Below the pieces are notes generated by a model that did no database searches, was not told the DNA's origin, and saw only the letters and a list, made by a program, of their open reading frames with translations. A stretch of 64,000 nucleotides of DNA from Ephemerocybe angulata (Eukaryota; Basidiomycota; Agaricomycetes; Agaricales; Psathyrellaceae): NCBI GenBank assembly GCA_013368325.1, contig JAACJK010000115.1, positions 434,001-498,000 of the forward strand, written 5' to 3'. The translations under genes were made by a program, and so were the position numbers. Positions 53,816-64,000 of the stretch are shown here, in pieces (the first letter of the stretch is position 1; each line of letters starts with the position of its first letter).

Positions 53816-56800
53816 ATGAAGAGTCGGAGATACTGTTCAAGCTCTTGGTTGATACGCTCGGTTTGTCCATCGGTTTGTGGGTGGAATGCAGTGGATCGGT
53901 TGTGCTTTATTCCCAGAAGAAGAAGTAGATCTGTCATGAAGTTGGAGACGAACTGGGTTCCTCGATCGCTGATGACCTTTTGGGGAAGACCGTGGTGTCG
54001 GAAAACATAGTCCCTGTATAGTTCGGCTACTCCTTTAGATGTCAGCTCGGTGGTTGTGGGTATGGCTTCGATCTTCTTGGAGAATCTGTCGACAATTACG
54101 AGTATGGCATTACTCCCGTTGGACTCGGGTAGTGGTCCGATCATATCGATAGAGACGATTTCCCAGGGTCTGGATGGAATCTCGTTTGGGACTAATGGGG
54201 CTGCTGGGGAAGTGCGTTTGGGTTTTGTCCTTTGACAGGCTTCACATCCTTCTACGTATCGTCGGATTGAGTCCTGGATCTTGGGCCACCAGTAGTTTCG
54301 AGTGATGAGTTCTCGGGTTTTGTACTGTCCCGGGTGTCCGGCGGTGGGGGCGTCATGGTGTTGTCTGATGATTTCTTCCCGCAGCTTCTTGTCTACTGGT
54401 ACGTAAATCCGTCCTTTCCAGGTGATGATGCCATCTTCCGTTTCTTCCCATCCATCTTCCTTCTGTGAGAGCGCTTTTTCTACCGACTTGTCCCTATTCC
54501 TGCACACCTTCAAGATCCGTTGCATGACATCTTGGTCTGTTTCAATCGAAAGCGCTCGGAACCACTCGGATTTCAGGACTGTGACGTTTTCGTTGTCCCG
54601 TTCTCCTTTGTCATGACCATCTCGTCTAGATAGAGCATCTGCCTTGGCCATGGTTTTCCCAGGTCGGTGGTGGAGTGTGAAGTTGTAGTCCTGCATCTCG
54701 GTGGTCCATCTTGCCTGTCTCCGGTTGAGCTTCTGGGGTTTCCTAAAGTAGCTAAGGTTCTTGTGGTCTGTGTAACATTCGAAGATTTCCTCAGCTCCAA
54801 GCAGGTATTGCCTCCATTCAGATAGTGCGGTCATGATGGCGAGTAGCTCCTTATCGTAGATTTCGTAGTTCCGTTCTGTCGGGTTGAGTGCGTGCGACAA
54901 GAATGCAATTGGTTTCCATTTCCCATCTAGTTGTTGCTGAGATAGGATGGCCCCGATGGCGAAATCTGATGCATCACATTCGATTCGGAACTTCCCTTTA
55001 TCGTTGGGCATGGTAAGTACAGGTGCTGTCGTGATTCTCCGTTTTATCTCCTTGAAGGCCTCCTCTTGTTCCTTTCCCCACTCCCATTCCTTCTTTCCCG
55101 TGAGTCCCGAGAGTGGTCTCGCTAGTCCTCCAAACCCTTCGATGAATCTTCGGTAGAAGTTGGCGAATCCCAAGAACTGCTGGACTCCTTTGACGGACGT
55201 TGGAGCTGGCCAGTCTCTGACAGCTTTGACCTTTTCTGGATCCATGCGAACCTTGTTGTGGGAGACGATAACTCCAAGGTATTCGACTTCTGTTTGTTCA
55301 AAGGAGCACTTGTCAGGTTTGGCAAATAGCTTGTATCGCCGTAGCCTTTCCAGAACTTTGGTGACTAGTTTCCGATGTTCCTCCAGAGTGTCGGTAAAGA
55401 TCAGGATGTCGTCCATGTAGATGACAATGTGTCCATCGTTGATGAGATCTCAGAAGAGTGCATTCATCATGGTCTGGAATGTGGCGGGTGAGTTCTTGAG
55501 ACCGAAGAACATGACGAGGGGTTCAAACAGCCCACGGTTGGTGCGGAAGGCTGCTTTCCATTCGTCTCCTTCTTTGATTCGGACGTTATTGAAACCCCAT
55601 CGGATGTCAATCTTGGAATAGTACCGTGCTCCTCGGAGCTTGTCGATGAGTTCTTGGATGAGCGGAAGGGGATATCGATTGGTGATCGTGATCTCGTTCA
55701 GCCACCTGTAGTCTTGGACAGGTCGTAAAGTACCATCTTTCTTCTTGACAAAGAAGAGGGGTGCTCCCATCGGTGACTTCGATGGTCTGATCCTTCCTGA
55801 TTTGAGGTTTTCTTCCAGAAAAGTGTCTAGTTGCCTCTGCTCTTCTGGGTTCAGGGGATAGATTCGACTGTCCATCACTTCTGCTCCGGGTATGAGTTCG
55901 ATCGCATGGTCCCATGCTCGCCTTGGAGGGAGTTCATCAAAGGCTTCCTTCGAGAAGACGTCCTTGAAGCCATGATAGCATTTCGGGACTGCTTCCTCGA
56001 ATGTGCGCTCTTTGGTTGCCTTGTGTTTGGTTTCGGCAATTTTAGAGGCAGTGGTTTGGAAAGCCCTTATCTTGATCTCTCCTTGGATATCTATGGCTAG
56101 CAGTCGATCTCCAACTTCGATCTCTTCCCATTTGATCTCGTCTGATTCGGGGTCACCAGTTATGAGTGGCGTGCATTCGAGCGGACATCGGTTGAATAAG
56201 ATCTCTTTCTTCTGCCAATCGATAGAGGGGTTGTGCTTCTCCAGCCAGTCCATTCCTAGGAAGATTTTCGACTTGTCAAGGTTTGAAACAGCTAGTTCGA
56301 TGTGTTCCGTGTGGTCCTTGATTTTGATGAAGAGTTCCACTACTTCGGTAATGGGTCCGTTGTTGTTTGGACTTCCATCAGCGTTATAGACTGGTATGGG
56401 AAGGGGTAGCTGTCGCGTATTGATCCCTTCTTCTTTGACAAATGCAGCATCAATACAACTTCCGGTAGACCCACAATCGATGAGACCTTCGATAGAGAAG
56501 CTTCGCTTATCATCGCGTGTGCTTGCGACGATGTTGGCTGTAAGCTGCCTGTCTGTCCTTAAACTCCTTATGTATTGTTTGGGAGTTGCGAGGCTATCCA
56601 GTGCTTCTACTACTTCGGTGTCTGTGAGCTTTCGGAGTTTGGCAACGAGTTCATCTCCTACTTCTCGGACCTTCTTGTGATGTGTCCATGCAAGAAGAAG
56701 TCCTACTGCTCGATCGGGGCTATCATCAAGTCGCTGCGCGACCCATTCTGCCGTTCCTGGTTTTCCTTTCTTTCCTTTAAATCTGCCCTGGTTCTCTGAT

Positions 56801-56868
56801 TCTTCGTCGAAATATAATTTATTGGGGATGGGGCATATTACGTCGGGTATCAGAATCTGAGAGTCCAT
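53816..56868 (-). pseudogene. pol: Gypsy 2 pol: protease, RT, RNase H, integrase N-terminal part
   Basis: From the ATG at 56868 (MDSQILIPDVICPIPNKL) the protease region has LIDCGSTGSCID and LGMDWLEKHNPSIDW. RT motifs follow: FVKKKDGTLRPVQDYRWLNE, YSKIDIRWGFNNVRIKEGDE, FFGLKNSPATFQTMMNALF, then TGA 55452-55450 where Arg is usual, then DLINDGHIVIYMDDILIF in the same frame. RNase H (IECDASDFAIGAIL, YDKELLAIMTAL, TDHKNLSYF) and integrase (zinc finger H..H..CEACQRTK, core SIDMIGPLPES, VIVDRFSKKIEAIP, ISDRGTQFVSNFM) continue to HPQTDGQTERINQELEQYLR. The frame then leaves gypsy sequence. Apart from the one TGA and the truncation it is intact. Confidence 0.88.
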
Positions 56869-56900
56869 GACCAGCTCGCTTGGGCGTTCGAGTGGTCCCT

Positions 56901-58055
56901 TTAAAAATCCTTCAACTTGGCTTTGAGGGCCTCAATCTCGGATTCGGGCATAGCGGAAAGGTCGAAGTCGTTGACGCGGGTGTACTGGGGAGGAGCAGCA
57001 GTGTCTTTGGCGAATGGGGCAAAGGGCTTCTTGTTGGGGGACTTGCAGTCAGCGATCTTATGTCCTTTGGCCTTGCAGTAGGCGCAGCTGACGTCGGGTA
57101 CAGCCTGCCTGCAGGAGTCAGATCAGTGACCGGGTTTTCCACAAGTGTAGCAGATGAGAGGAGAGCGATTGCGATCTATGTCCATGGCGTTGGGGTCGCG
57201 AGCCGGGGTTGTGGCATAGTGCGTGGGTCGATTGTTCTCCCTTGGAGTCCATCTCCTTTGGGTGGTCTGTTCGTTGTTTCGTTCCCCTTTTGATAGGCGG
57301 AACTGTCTGTCCAGGGTGCATGCCTTCTTGGCCCAATCGTCCAGTGTCGTAGGCATCGGGATCAGTCCGTAGATCTTATCCCTGAGTGCCTTGTTCAGTC
57401 CTCGCTTGTACTCGGCAAGCATGGCCGGTTCGTTATATCCAGACTGGGTCGAGTACCCCTGGAAGAGGATAGTATACTCTTCGCAGGTGGAGCTGCCTTG
57501 GACCAGGGTGCGCATCTTGTCGATGGCAGCTTCTGAGACGTTCTGGATGACGAAGTGGCTGTTGAACGTAACGACGAATTGCTTCCAGTTCTTGAAGTAG
57601 GTTGGTTCGTCAGCTGTCGGTTCGTGGTTCCTCATGAAAGTTCTCTGGCTGTCCGCCCAATGACTAGCCATGTCGTTCGTTCCTCCTTTGATCTTGGAAA
57701 GGGCGAAAATGATCCGTTGCTTTGCGTCGTCGACTTCCATGATGTCGTAGTACATTTCCAGTTCTGCGATGAAGCCTCCTGCTCTTTCAGGAGCTCCATT
57801 GAATTCTTTCGGAGGGTCGGGTTTCAGTTTCTTGAGCGTAGAAATGGCTCGTTGCTTGGCAAGTTCCTCGGCGAGTTGGGTCTGTTTTTGGGTGAGGACA
57901 GCCTGTTCCTCGGAGGCGTTAGCGAGGTTTGTTGCAGCGGTGGAGAGTTCGGAAGAGCTTCGGTCAAAGGTTGATGCGAAAGAGGCGACGATGTTTCCAA
58001 GATTGGTCATAGTCGACGCCAGGGTGGCCATGGCGGACTGGAGGGCTTCTGCCAT
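56901..58055 (-). pseudogene. gag: Gypsy 2 gag with TGA inside the zinc knuckle
   Basis: ATG 58055 (MAEALQSAMATLASTMTN). A helical N-terminus with Gln/Glu coil is followed by the gag capsid region (PKEFNGAPERAGGFIAELEM, FVVTFNSHFVIQ, STCEEYTILFQGYSTQSGYN) and two C-x2-C-x4-H-x4-C knuckles. The first is interrupted: CYTCGKPGH is followed by TGA (57125-57123) and SDSC. The second, CAYCKAKGHKIADC, is whole. The frame ends at TAA 56903-56901. The pol frame lies -1 relative to gag and is open across a run of five T just before this stop, so slippage there may express pol, although no canonical heptamer is present. Confidence 0.8.
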
Positions 58056-58622
58056 AGTGGGCGATGTGGGATAGGGGGTTGCTTGTGCGGATACTCGGTC
58101 CGATCCTATGCGTCAGGCTGCAGGATATACCGTACAGTCTACGCAATGCGATTTGCTTGAGGTCGTGGAGATCGAGTTGCTATCTCCGAGATGGCGTCTC
58201 TCACGGAATGTGTCTACGTAGACTAGAGTGACCGTTGACAAACTACAAAGGGCCTAATTGGGCAGGAGAAAAAGGGGTAAAAGGGGAATTTGTAAACTAA
58301 GCCCGAGCCGTAGCTCTTGATCGCTCTGAGTACCGGTTACCAGGTTCTTAGCTTCCCGTTATCGAAGATCACAACGAACGGGGAAGATCAGAAGTCTGGG
58401 CCTCTCACAGTGGGGCTTCTACGCTACGTGCTTAAGACCTAAAGTCTCGCGCTCTCCAAGGTGCTGCCTCCTACAGAGGGGCGTTGCTTGGGATAAAAGA
58501 GGATAGTGTGAAAATGGAATAAGGGAACACACGCCTAGGCGCGGGCAAGGTTTGATGGTTGTTGAGAGTGGTGATGGCGTCGAGGATCGAGGTGATCGGC
58601 GACGAAGGAAGTCTTTAGCTAT
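58056..58622 (-). other. Leader of gypsy 2 between LTR and gag
   Basis: This is a non-coding 5' untranslated region. The primer-binding site should adjoin the LTR end at 58623 (minus-strand CGCTGACA followed by ATAGCTAAAG), but I cannot match it to a particular tRNA. No other feature is seen. Confidence 0.5.
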
Positions 58623-59030
58623 TGTCAGCGAACGACCAGTCTGGTGCGCTGCTAACCCTAACTTAGGACAGAAGACGAGAGAGAGAGAGAAGAAGTGAGA
58701 GAATCAAGGCGAGAGACTTGTAGACAAGGCCGTGATATTGACCAGCTAAAGACTGGGGAAGTACAGTGAGGTCTACCTAGGTTATATACTGCTATGCTTC
58801 GTGACCGTGATGTGACTATGGCTATACGAGGCTGTACATACTGTGCAGAAGCTGTGGAACGCTATGTAAGGAATGACCGTGTATGAGTCGAAGAGCTGTG
58901 CGAGTGCTGTGCATATGATGTCATGCTGACTGAGGTGCTGACTGATGCTGTGCTGGTCCCGTGATGTAACAGGTGACCTGTGCATGTGATCGCATGTGCT
59001 GTGTCACGTGATCGAGACGCGTCTTGTAAT
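58623..59030 (-). repeat. 5' LTR of gypsy 2, truncated
   Basis: 408 bp match the LTR at 31246-31740. The outer about 87 bp are absent: after GACGCGTCTTGTAA the sequence changes to TTCCTTGCTTCC. A 6-bp stem, CCTTGC...GCAAGG, lies directly outside the break at about 59033-59050. Confidence 0.85.
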
Positions 59031-59265
59031 TCCTTGCTTCCTAGCAAGGCTCCACACCTCATAAGTCTTACCCTTTTTAGAAATAAATGTGCGCATGCTC
59101 CTGTTTGGCTGGGGCTTCGACAGCTGACTAAGGAATGCTGTGCGTCCTCGGCCCCCTTAACTTTGTCTCCACCGCTCCACTGAACACTGAATTTATTGGA
59201 ATGTATAATCACCCATGTCTATACACTAACACAACCTCTTGTCCCCAATCTACCACAACAGCAGC

Positions 59266-60313
59266 ATGCGAAGACCGTCTTTCATAACTCGCTGGGTCAA
59301 GCTACCCATTGAATTAAAGGAACTCATCTTCAGCTTCCTCTCCCTGTCGGACATTATCTCCTTCTGCGACGTTTCCCTCCCATTCCGCCTCTTCGCTCTC
59401 GAATATCTCAGACTCCGCCTGACGCAACTCACAGAACAATACGACCTTTCACTCTACACCCTCATGCTTATCCTCGATAGGTCCAACACGGTGATATCAG
59501 GCTCCGTCGCTCTCGAACTTGTTCACCCCACTGGTTTGAGGCCAAACAATCTCGACTTCTTTTGCCCCAACCAGGAGGCCGACGGCGTCTGTTCCTTCCT
59601 CCTGAGCAAGAACTACAACATCGTGGTGGATCCCCCTGTTCTCCCCCTCATAATTGACGATGTGCCCGGCCACAACTGCATTGACGCCGTTACGACCCTC
59701 CGCCACGGCACGAAACAGTCTACGATCCATGTCATCGTCTCCAGTTCGTCCTCACCCCTCGCTCCTATCTTCGCATCACATTCCACCTTCGTCATGAACT
59801 TCATATCTGCGAGCGGCATTTATAGCTGCTACCCCGGTCTCACGGAACAGAATACAGGTCCGTCCTCTTACATTTCGCATTTCTAATCCCTAAACCGAAC
59901 CTTGCCTAGGTATGAGGAACATAACCGATAAACTGGTGCCAGTTCAACCCCGGCGCCTGCTCGACCAGGAGAAATACGTCCAGCGGGGATTCTCCTTTAT
60001 TGAGGGATGCCCACCCCTGTCCGGCAGATGCCCACACCCATATGGAGAGTCTTGCCTCCACAGACCCAGGTGTCTAATCGACCCCATAACCGCCGTCCTT
60101 CCCTTAGACGCCTTCCGCTCATCCTGCTCGTTTTGGCCAAGGACCGAGTGGCGACTGGGCTGTCTTTTGAAGCTGAGCGGTGGAGACATAGTTACCGCGG
60201 AAACCTTAATCGAGGTGCACTCCGACGGGACCGACACTAGGATGCACGGCAACAACCTGGGCCGCGTGTCCCTTGCAGAGCGCGCCATTCTAAGCACCAT
60301 CACCCTCACATAG
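59266..60313 (+). CDS. F-box-like protein, family member B
   Basis: I read join(59266..59857,59910..60313), 331 residues, with a 52-nt intron. The F-box lies near the N-terminus (KLPIELKELIFSFLSLSDII...VSLPFRLFALEYL). The family domain has PTGLRPNNLDFFCPNQEAD, PLIIDDVPGHNC and ASGIYSCYPGLTE, and exon 2 has GFSFIEGCPP, WPRTEWRLGC and HGNNLGRVSLAERAI. Exon lengths (592 and 404 nt) are the same as in member A at 33635-34685, so the pair arose by a DNA-level duplication and not by retroposition. The start ATG at 59266 aligns with that of member A. The frame is open throughout and the gene is probably functional. Confidence 0.78.
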
Positions 60314-60454
60314 ACTACTGTCTGCATAGATGAGGAACAATGTAGTGAGATTCCATAATGCTACCTATGCTACCAATCCTCTCGCCCCACTGTATCAATG
60401 CAGTTTGTGTTATCCACTTGCGCCAGTACACCGTTGCCAGAACAAGATCATCTC

Positions 60455-63310
60455 TCATTCTTCACCAAGCAACGCCTTGGAGCCCGTCTCGACGGCACGA
60501 TGGAAAGCTCGGATTGCGGTAACACCGTGCTGCGTGCTTTTCCACTTCGTGTACGTCAGAGGCTGACCGTGCTCTTTATCCTCCCTTTCAATTAATTCGA
60601 CTCTTTTCTGATACCAGTCTTCCCGCCGCCCCGTCCAACGCCCGTAATTCTCTCCGCATTCGTTCTTCTCGTAGTACCTCGCCAAAGGCCACCATGACTT
60701 CAGGGCCCTCTTCTTCCCATCATCTTCGCTCTGGTCAATGCTATTGTTAACCCTTCGAGCGTAAACGGACCACGTACCAGACACACATTCGTACGCTCCG
60801 CATAACAAATCCAACTCCATCGCCGTGAGGATATCTTCAACATAAGTCTTGCCCGAGATCTCTACGTCTTGAACAGCTCCCCACAGAGACGGCGGGTCCG
60901 TCAGGCGAGAACACCCCAGGGTGCCAATTGCCAATCGCCAAACTATTCCGCCCCTCCTCAGCGCCGCCTGCATATGAGTCTGTCCAAGGATCAGCGTCCT
61001 CATCCGCAAGTAGCCATCGTAGTCTGTCTTTGTGAATATATGGTCGTACCGCCTGACTGGAATCTGCAGGCGTAGCGGCAGCCGAGGGTGAACACGTGCA
61101 ACTGTCGCGTGTCTATGGAAGACGCGAAAAGGAACCCCCGCCTGTCCGAGTAAGAACACAATGTCGGGTTCAGTGAACGACGCCGGAAGACGGCAAACCA
61201 TAAGAGCCACAGCCGCAGACACTACGCCCAATACCCATGGCACAGTCGTCCTCTTCGTCTTGAACACGTAGTACCGATCAACTTTCTCCATGGTGTCCGC
61301 CCATCCGTCGCTCCTCCCGCCGTTGATGATCTGAATTGAAGCAAATCGTTCCGTCAGCCGGACAGGACTTAGCGACTCGTCACTAATATCCCAACATTCG
61401 CCGACGTCCTTCCCTCCTCTTGTCATGGCAGAAACGAACGCACGCAGCGCTCCGTAGTGTTCCGTTTCGAAGTACGAATGACCTTCGTTCAGAAGGCCCC
61501 ACGGGCCCGATCCCAGCACACGCAGGAAAATCGCTTGCTCCCGCTCCCTCTCCTGTTTCCCGTGCAGGTGATCCGTCTCTCGTGGAGGCGGCTGGCAAAA
61601 TCCGTAATGGAGCGAGTAAACATCGGCGATTTCATGTCAAAGGGCACCTGGTCCATCATTTCGCGACGATGGCAAAAATACGTCTGGGGGCCTGTCAACG
61701 TCCGTATGCACCACCTCACGCTTCGCTCCAGATATCGTCAAGTCATCCTCCATTTCCTTGTTGACGACATAGGGTACAGCGTCCCCCCTGTCCGCCTGCC
61801 CGGTACCTCCCTGCACGCATCCCTCATCCACGTCATCGTCCTGATCCCGTCCGAACTGGAAACAGCAGTTCCACTCGTTGAAAACGGGATTGTACCGTTT
61901 CTGCTCGTCACCGTACAGCTCAAGGGTATCAGCCCTCATCTTCGATGGAACAGGTTCCCGCCGAAATCCAGTTGGACTATCGTCACACTCGAACCATTCA
62001 AATACGGGGGCCGAGTGCGTAGGCGGCTCTCGGCACCGGGACTCCCTCGCTAGCCTTTGAGCCAACGTCTCGTTTCTGATCCTTTTCTCCTGCTCCAACG
62101 CTCTCTCCCGAAGGAATGCATCCCATCCTTCTTCCCTCCTTCGCGCGTCGCCTGTAGGGACACGTAAAGAGATCGCTGTTGCTCCATTGGTTGTCGACGC
62201 CAGGTTCGGTGGGGATTTAAATCTCGACAGGCCCGAATGAGTGGCCATAGCTCTCTCTTCTGAGTCTCCCCACCTATACCAAATCGGTACTCCATGCCTC
62301 TCGAACCAGAGTGGCGACGGTTGGCCCGGCCTGGGGTTCGACATATTGATGACACAGCCGACTCTTGAGTTCTGTGCGCTGTAGTTGCACACGGGAGACT
62401 GTACCACGTCGTCGATCCAGCTCTCGGAGAGTCCTGCTTCGCGTAGAACAGAACGCCACTCCGGATACCGAACATCGTTGCTCTCGGGGACGTCTGGAGG
62501 TGACGTCGCGGACGCTATGAGAAACGACAACGCTCCCAGCCACACAAGACACCACTCGCGCGCGTCATGCAGCTTCCCTTGCAACACGCTCCTGTCACGA
62601 CATGCATCCGTGTAACCGATCTTGTGGGGCAGGAATGGCAGTATGCAGGGCGTGTGATATCGTCCTCGTAGCGCCGTTACCGCCTTGAACAATGAGCTCT
62701 CCAGGTCCACCATCCGGACACTGTTTGCCTTGTAGCTCTGGACCCCTCCCTCGAGCTCGACACGGTTCACAGTAGGGAAATGGACGAGTTCGGAAATAAT
62801 GCCTCCACTCGCCTTCTCGTACCAACGACAGGCGGGCACGAACGCGAGCCAACCAAATTCCTGTGTCCACTGCCTTGGACCGAGGAAAGAAGGGTACCGA
62901 ACGCGCTCCCATCCTGTCTTTTCCGGCTGGAAAGGGTTTATATCATCGTCCCACTCCTCCATAAACGGCATCGTCGGGTGCGTCTGTGCGTTCGGAGAGT
63001 AGTACACCGCCCCTGCAACGGTTTGCAATTGCCATGAACGTTCGTCCTCGTCAAGGTTACCACTACCTGTGCACCCTGGACCCTTCGACCACACCTTAGT
63101 ACTGTATTCAATGACCTGCAGAAAGAGAGGCTTACTCCAACGCCTGTCGACACCGTCTCCTTCGAAGCAGCCGCATCGCCAGTTGTGGTTTCGAACATCG
63201 AAGACACTAGTTAGCACGAGGGCGAGTGAAGCAGTAAGTACCTCTAGAGAGTTACGAAAGGACGACTGTACGGGAACATCCCAAAAGGAATCAAAGGGGC
63301 CCGATATGAT
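60455..63310 (-). pseudogene. Large protein of unknown function with one internal TGA
   Basis: One minus-strand frame runs from about 63310 to TAG/TAA at 60455, about 950 codons, broken only by TGA 61639-61637 (...NDGPGAL, stop, HEIADVYSLHYGF...). The N-terminal part has a probable membrane helix (LEVLTASLALVLTSVFDV) then NHNWRCGCFEGDGVDRRWSK. It continues with AGAVYYSPNAQTHP, WLAFVPACRWYEKASGG, PFLPHKIGYTDACRDRSVLQ, WCLVWLGALSFLIASATSPP, PEWRSVLREAGLSESWIDDV and LWFERHGVPIWYRWG. A charged helix (EEGWDAFLRERALEQEKRIR) precedes the C-terminal half with PFRVFHRHATVARVHPRLPL and WGAVQDVEISGKTYVEDI. I recall it as a recurrent uncharacterised mushroom family. The 5' end is uncertain: an acceptor at 63311-63312 could connect it to the LRR-like exon upstream. 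Confidence 0.6.
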
Positions 63311-63384
63311 CTAATGACGCCGGTCACACACTGGCCATCTCCGTTCAACACTACAAAGTACTTTTCAACTACACCTGTGCGTAC

Positions 63385-64000
63385 CTACACAATCGCCCAC
63401 CCTCCAAACCACAGAGCAACCTCTCCCCCCATCAACTCCTCCCCGACTTCCGACATGACCTTGGCACGAATATCCTGGTTGACGACCCAATCTACCCTCT
63501 CCATGCGGATCGCCTTCAGCCTCGGGCCCCTCCTACACATAACGGACTTCAAAAGGTTTATCCACGTTCCATGCGTGTCCTCCGGGATGACGAACGCCTC
63601 GGCCGGTTGCACGACCACCGTCTCAACATCGGGCTTTGGCCAACCGTGCACCCTTCCTCCGGTGGCGTCAGACGTCTTCAGAGTGAGGATCAGCGTGTTC
63701 AAATTCGTGAGGTTGTTCAGCCACGAAGGTGGCAGCCGCGGCCCAACCACCCATTCAAGGGTATGTAGACCGGGGCCATTGCATTCCATAAAGCTCCTCC
63801 ATCCCTCACATTCCGTCATCCGGCTGGTATAGCGCATGTCCAGCCTCCGTAAGGTGTTCAGTCGAGGGCTGCCTTCCTCGCACAACAACGGTACCAGCTG
63901 GGGCATGTACCGGGCCCATGGCTTGCCCATGCACAAACGTTCCAACGCCGGAAACACGTTGGACCCCGACGGCGGCTTGTACCTACACGGCAGGCGGAGG
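63385..64000 (-). CDS. LRR-like (F-box type) protein, 5' end outside the window
   Basis: The frame is open from the window edge to TAG at 63385-63387. It shows irregular leucine-rich segments: PALERLCMGKPW, PRLNTLRRLDMRY, GPGLHTLEWVVGP, NLTNLNTLILTLKT, KPDVETVVVQPA and GPRLKAIRMERVDW, ending VALWFGGWAIV. The stop overlaps a possible donor site (GTGTAGGTACGC). With the acceptor at 63311-63312 it could be spliced onto the large gene downstream, giving one long protein. Otherwise it is a separate F-box/LRR gene like those at 40911 and 50998. The F-box itself would lie beyond position 64000. Confidence 0.5.
   Translation of the reverse strand, partial: LRLPCRYKPPSGSNVFPALERLCMGKPWARYMPQLVPLLCEEGSPRLNTLRRLDMRYTSRMTECEGWRSFMECNGPGLHTLEWVVGPRLPPSWLNNLTNLNTLILTLKTSDATGGRVHGWPKPDVETVVVQPAEAFVIPEDTHGTWINLLKSVMCRRGPRLKAIRMERVDWVVNQDIRAKVMSEVGEELMGGEVALWFGGWAIV

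Larger units (their letters stand above)
53812..59030 (-). mobile_element. Gypsy 2, 5' half (minus strand)
   Basis: On the minus strand, a truncated LTR (59030-58623), an untranslated leader, gag (58055-56901) and pol (56868 to about 53816) are followed by a break within the integrase at QYLRLFI. The other half with integrase C-terminus, chromodomain and complete LTR is at 31246-32566. Orientation and LTR sequence are the same, so the two are either halves of one element or two copies of one family. Confidence 0.85.

Noticed and set aside
27578..61639. Idea that recurrent in-frame TGA codons mean TGA is read as an amino acid
   Set aside because: Apparently intact genes here end at TGA as well (gag 27102), TAG occurs among the lesions too, and the affected ORFs are mostly transposons.

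Overview
The window looks like a transposon-rich accessory region from a mushroom-forming basidiomycete (Agaricomycetes). The evidence is: introns of about 45-60 nt with GT..AG ends, a Plavaka (CACTA-like) transposase, Ty3/gypsy chromoviruses, a large Helitron-type Rep-helicase, a DUF6533-like gene relic, homeodomain proteins of the fungal WWY type, and an expanded family of F-box-like and LRR-like proteins. No rRNA gene, convincing intact tRNA or CRISPR is present.

Layout. 1-2490: little recognisable DNA with a 70-bp tandem repeat. 2499-5358: a complete TIR element with an 8-bp target duplication (hAT-like) carrying a two-exon gene that is not a recognisable transposase. 5733-7286 and 11177-12409: two paralogous, broken homeodomain genes on a duplicated segment that includes their 5' and 3' flanks, with a small secreted-protein gene (8436-9249, minus) and a tyrosine-recombinase relic between them. 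14415-14725: a DUF6533-like gene start made of very short exons. 15477-23446: an almost complete Plavaka element bounded by an 18-bp inverted repeat, with a transposase (minus) and an accessory gene (plus) diverging from about 20.3-20.5 kb. Its transposase is cut by two small non-autonomous elements with exact 8-bp and 3-bp target duplications.

24821-31245 is a Ty3/gypsy chromovirus (plus) with a canonical -1 frameshift heptamer at the end of gag. A second gypsy family (minus) is present as two halves, 31246-32566 and about 53812-59030, both broken inside the integrase. Between the halves lies a 21-kb block: a truncated Ser/Pro-rich gene, an F-box-like gene, a divergent pair of multi-exon genes of unknown function (34930-36473 minus and 36684-40697 plus), an F-box/LRR gene, a Helitron polyprotein relic (about 42.3-50.2 kb: Rep, Pif1-like helicase, C-terminal cysteine-protease-like domain), an F-box/LRR gene split by a 375-bp hAT MITE, and a third F-box-like paralogue cut off by the gypsy half. 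To the right are an F-box-like gene with exon lengths identical to the one at 33.6-34.7 kb, a large gene of unknown function with one internal TGA, and an LRR-like gene running off the window.

Most large ORFs here carry only one or two lesions. Where the lost codon can be judged, the stops look like C-to-T changes (CGA to TGA, CAG to TAG). This fits slow decay of methylated transposon DNA. Intron positions, families and restored frames were read by eye. No database search or fold prediction was run.
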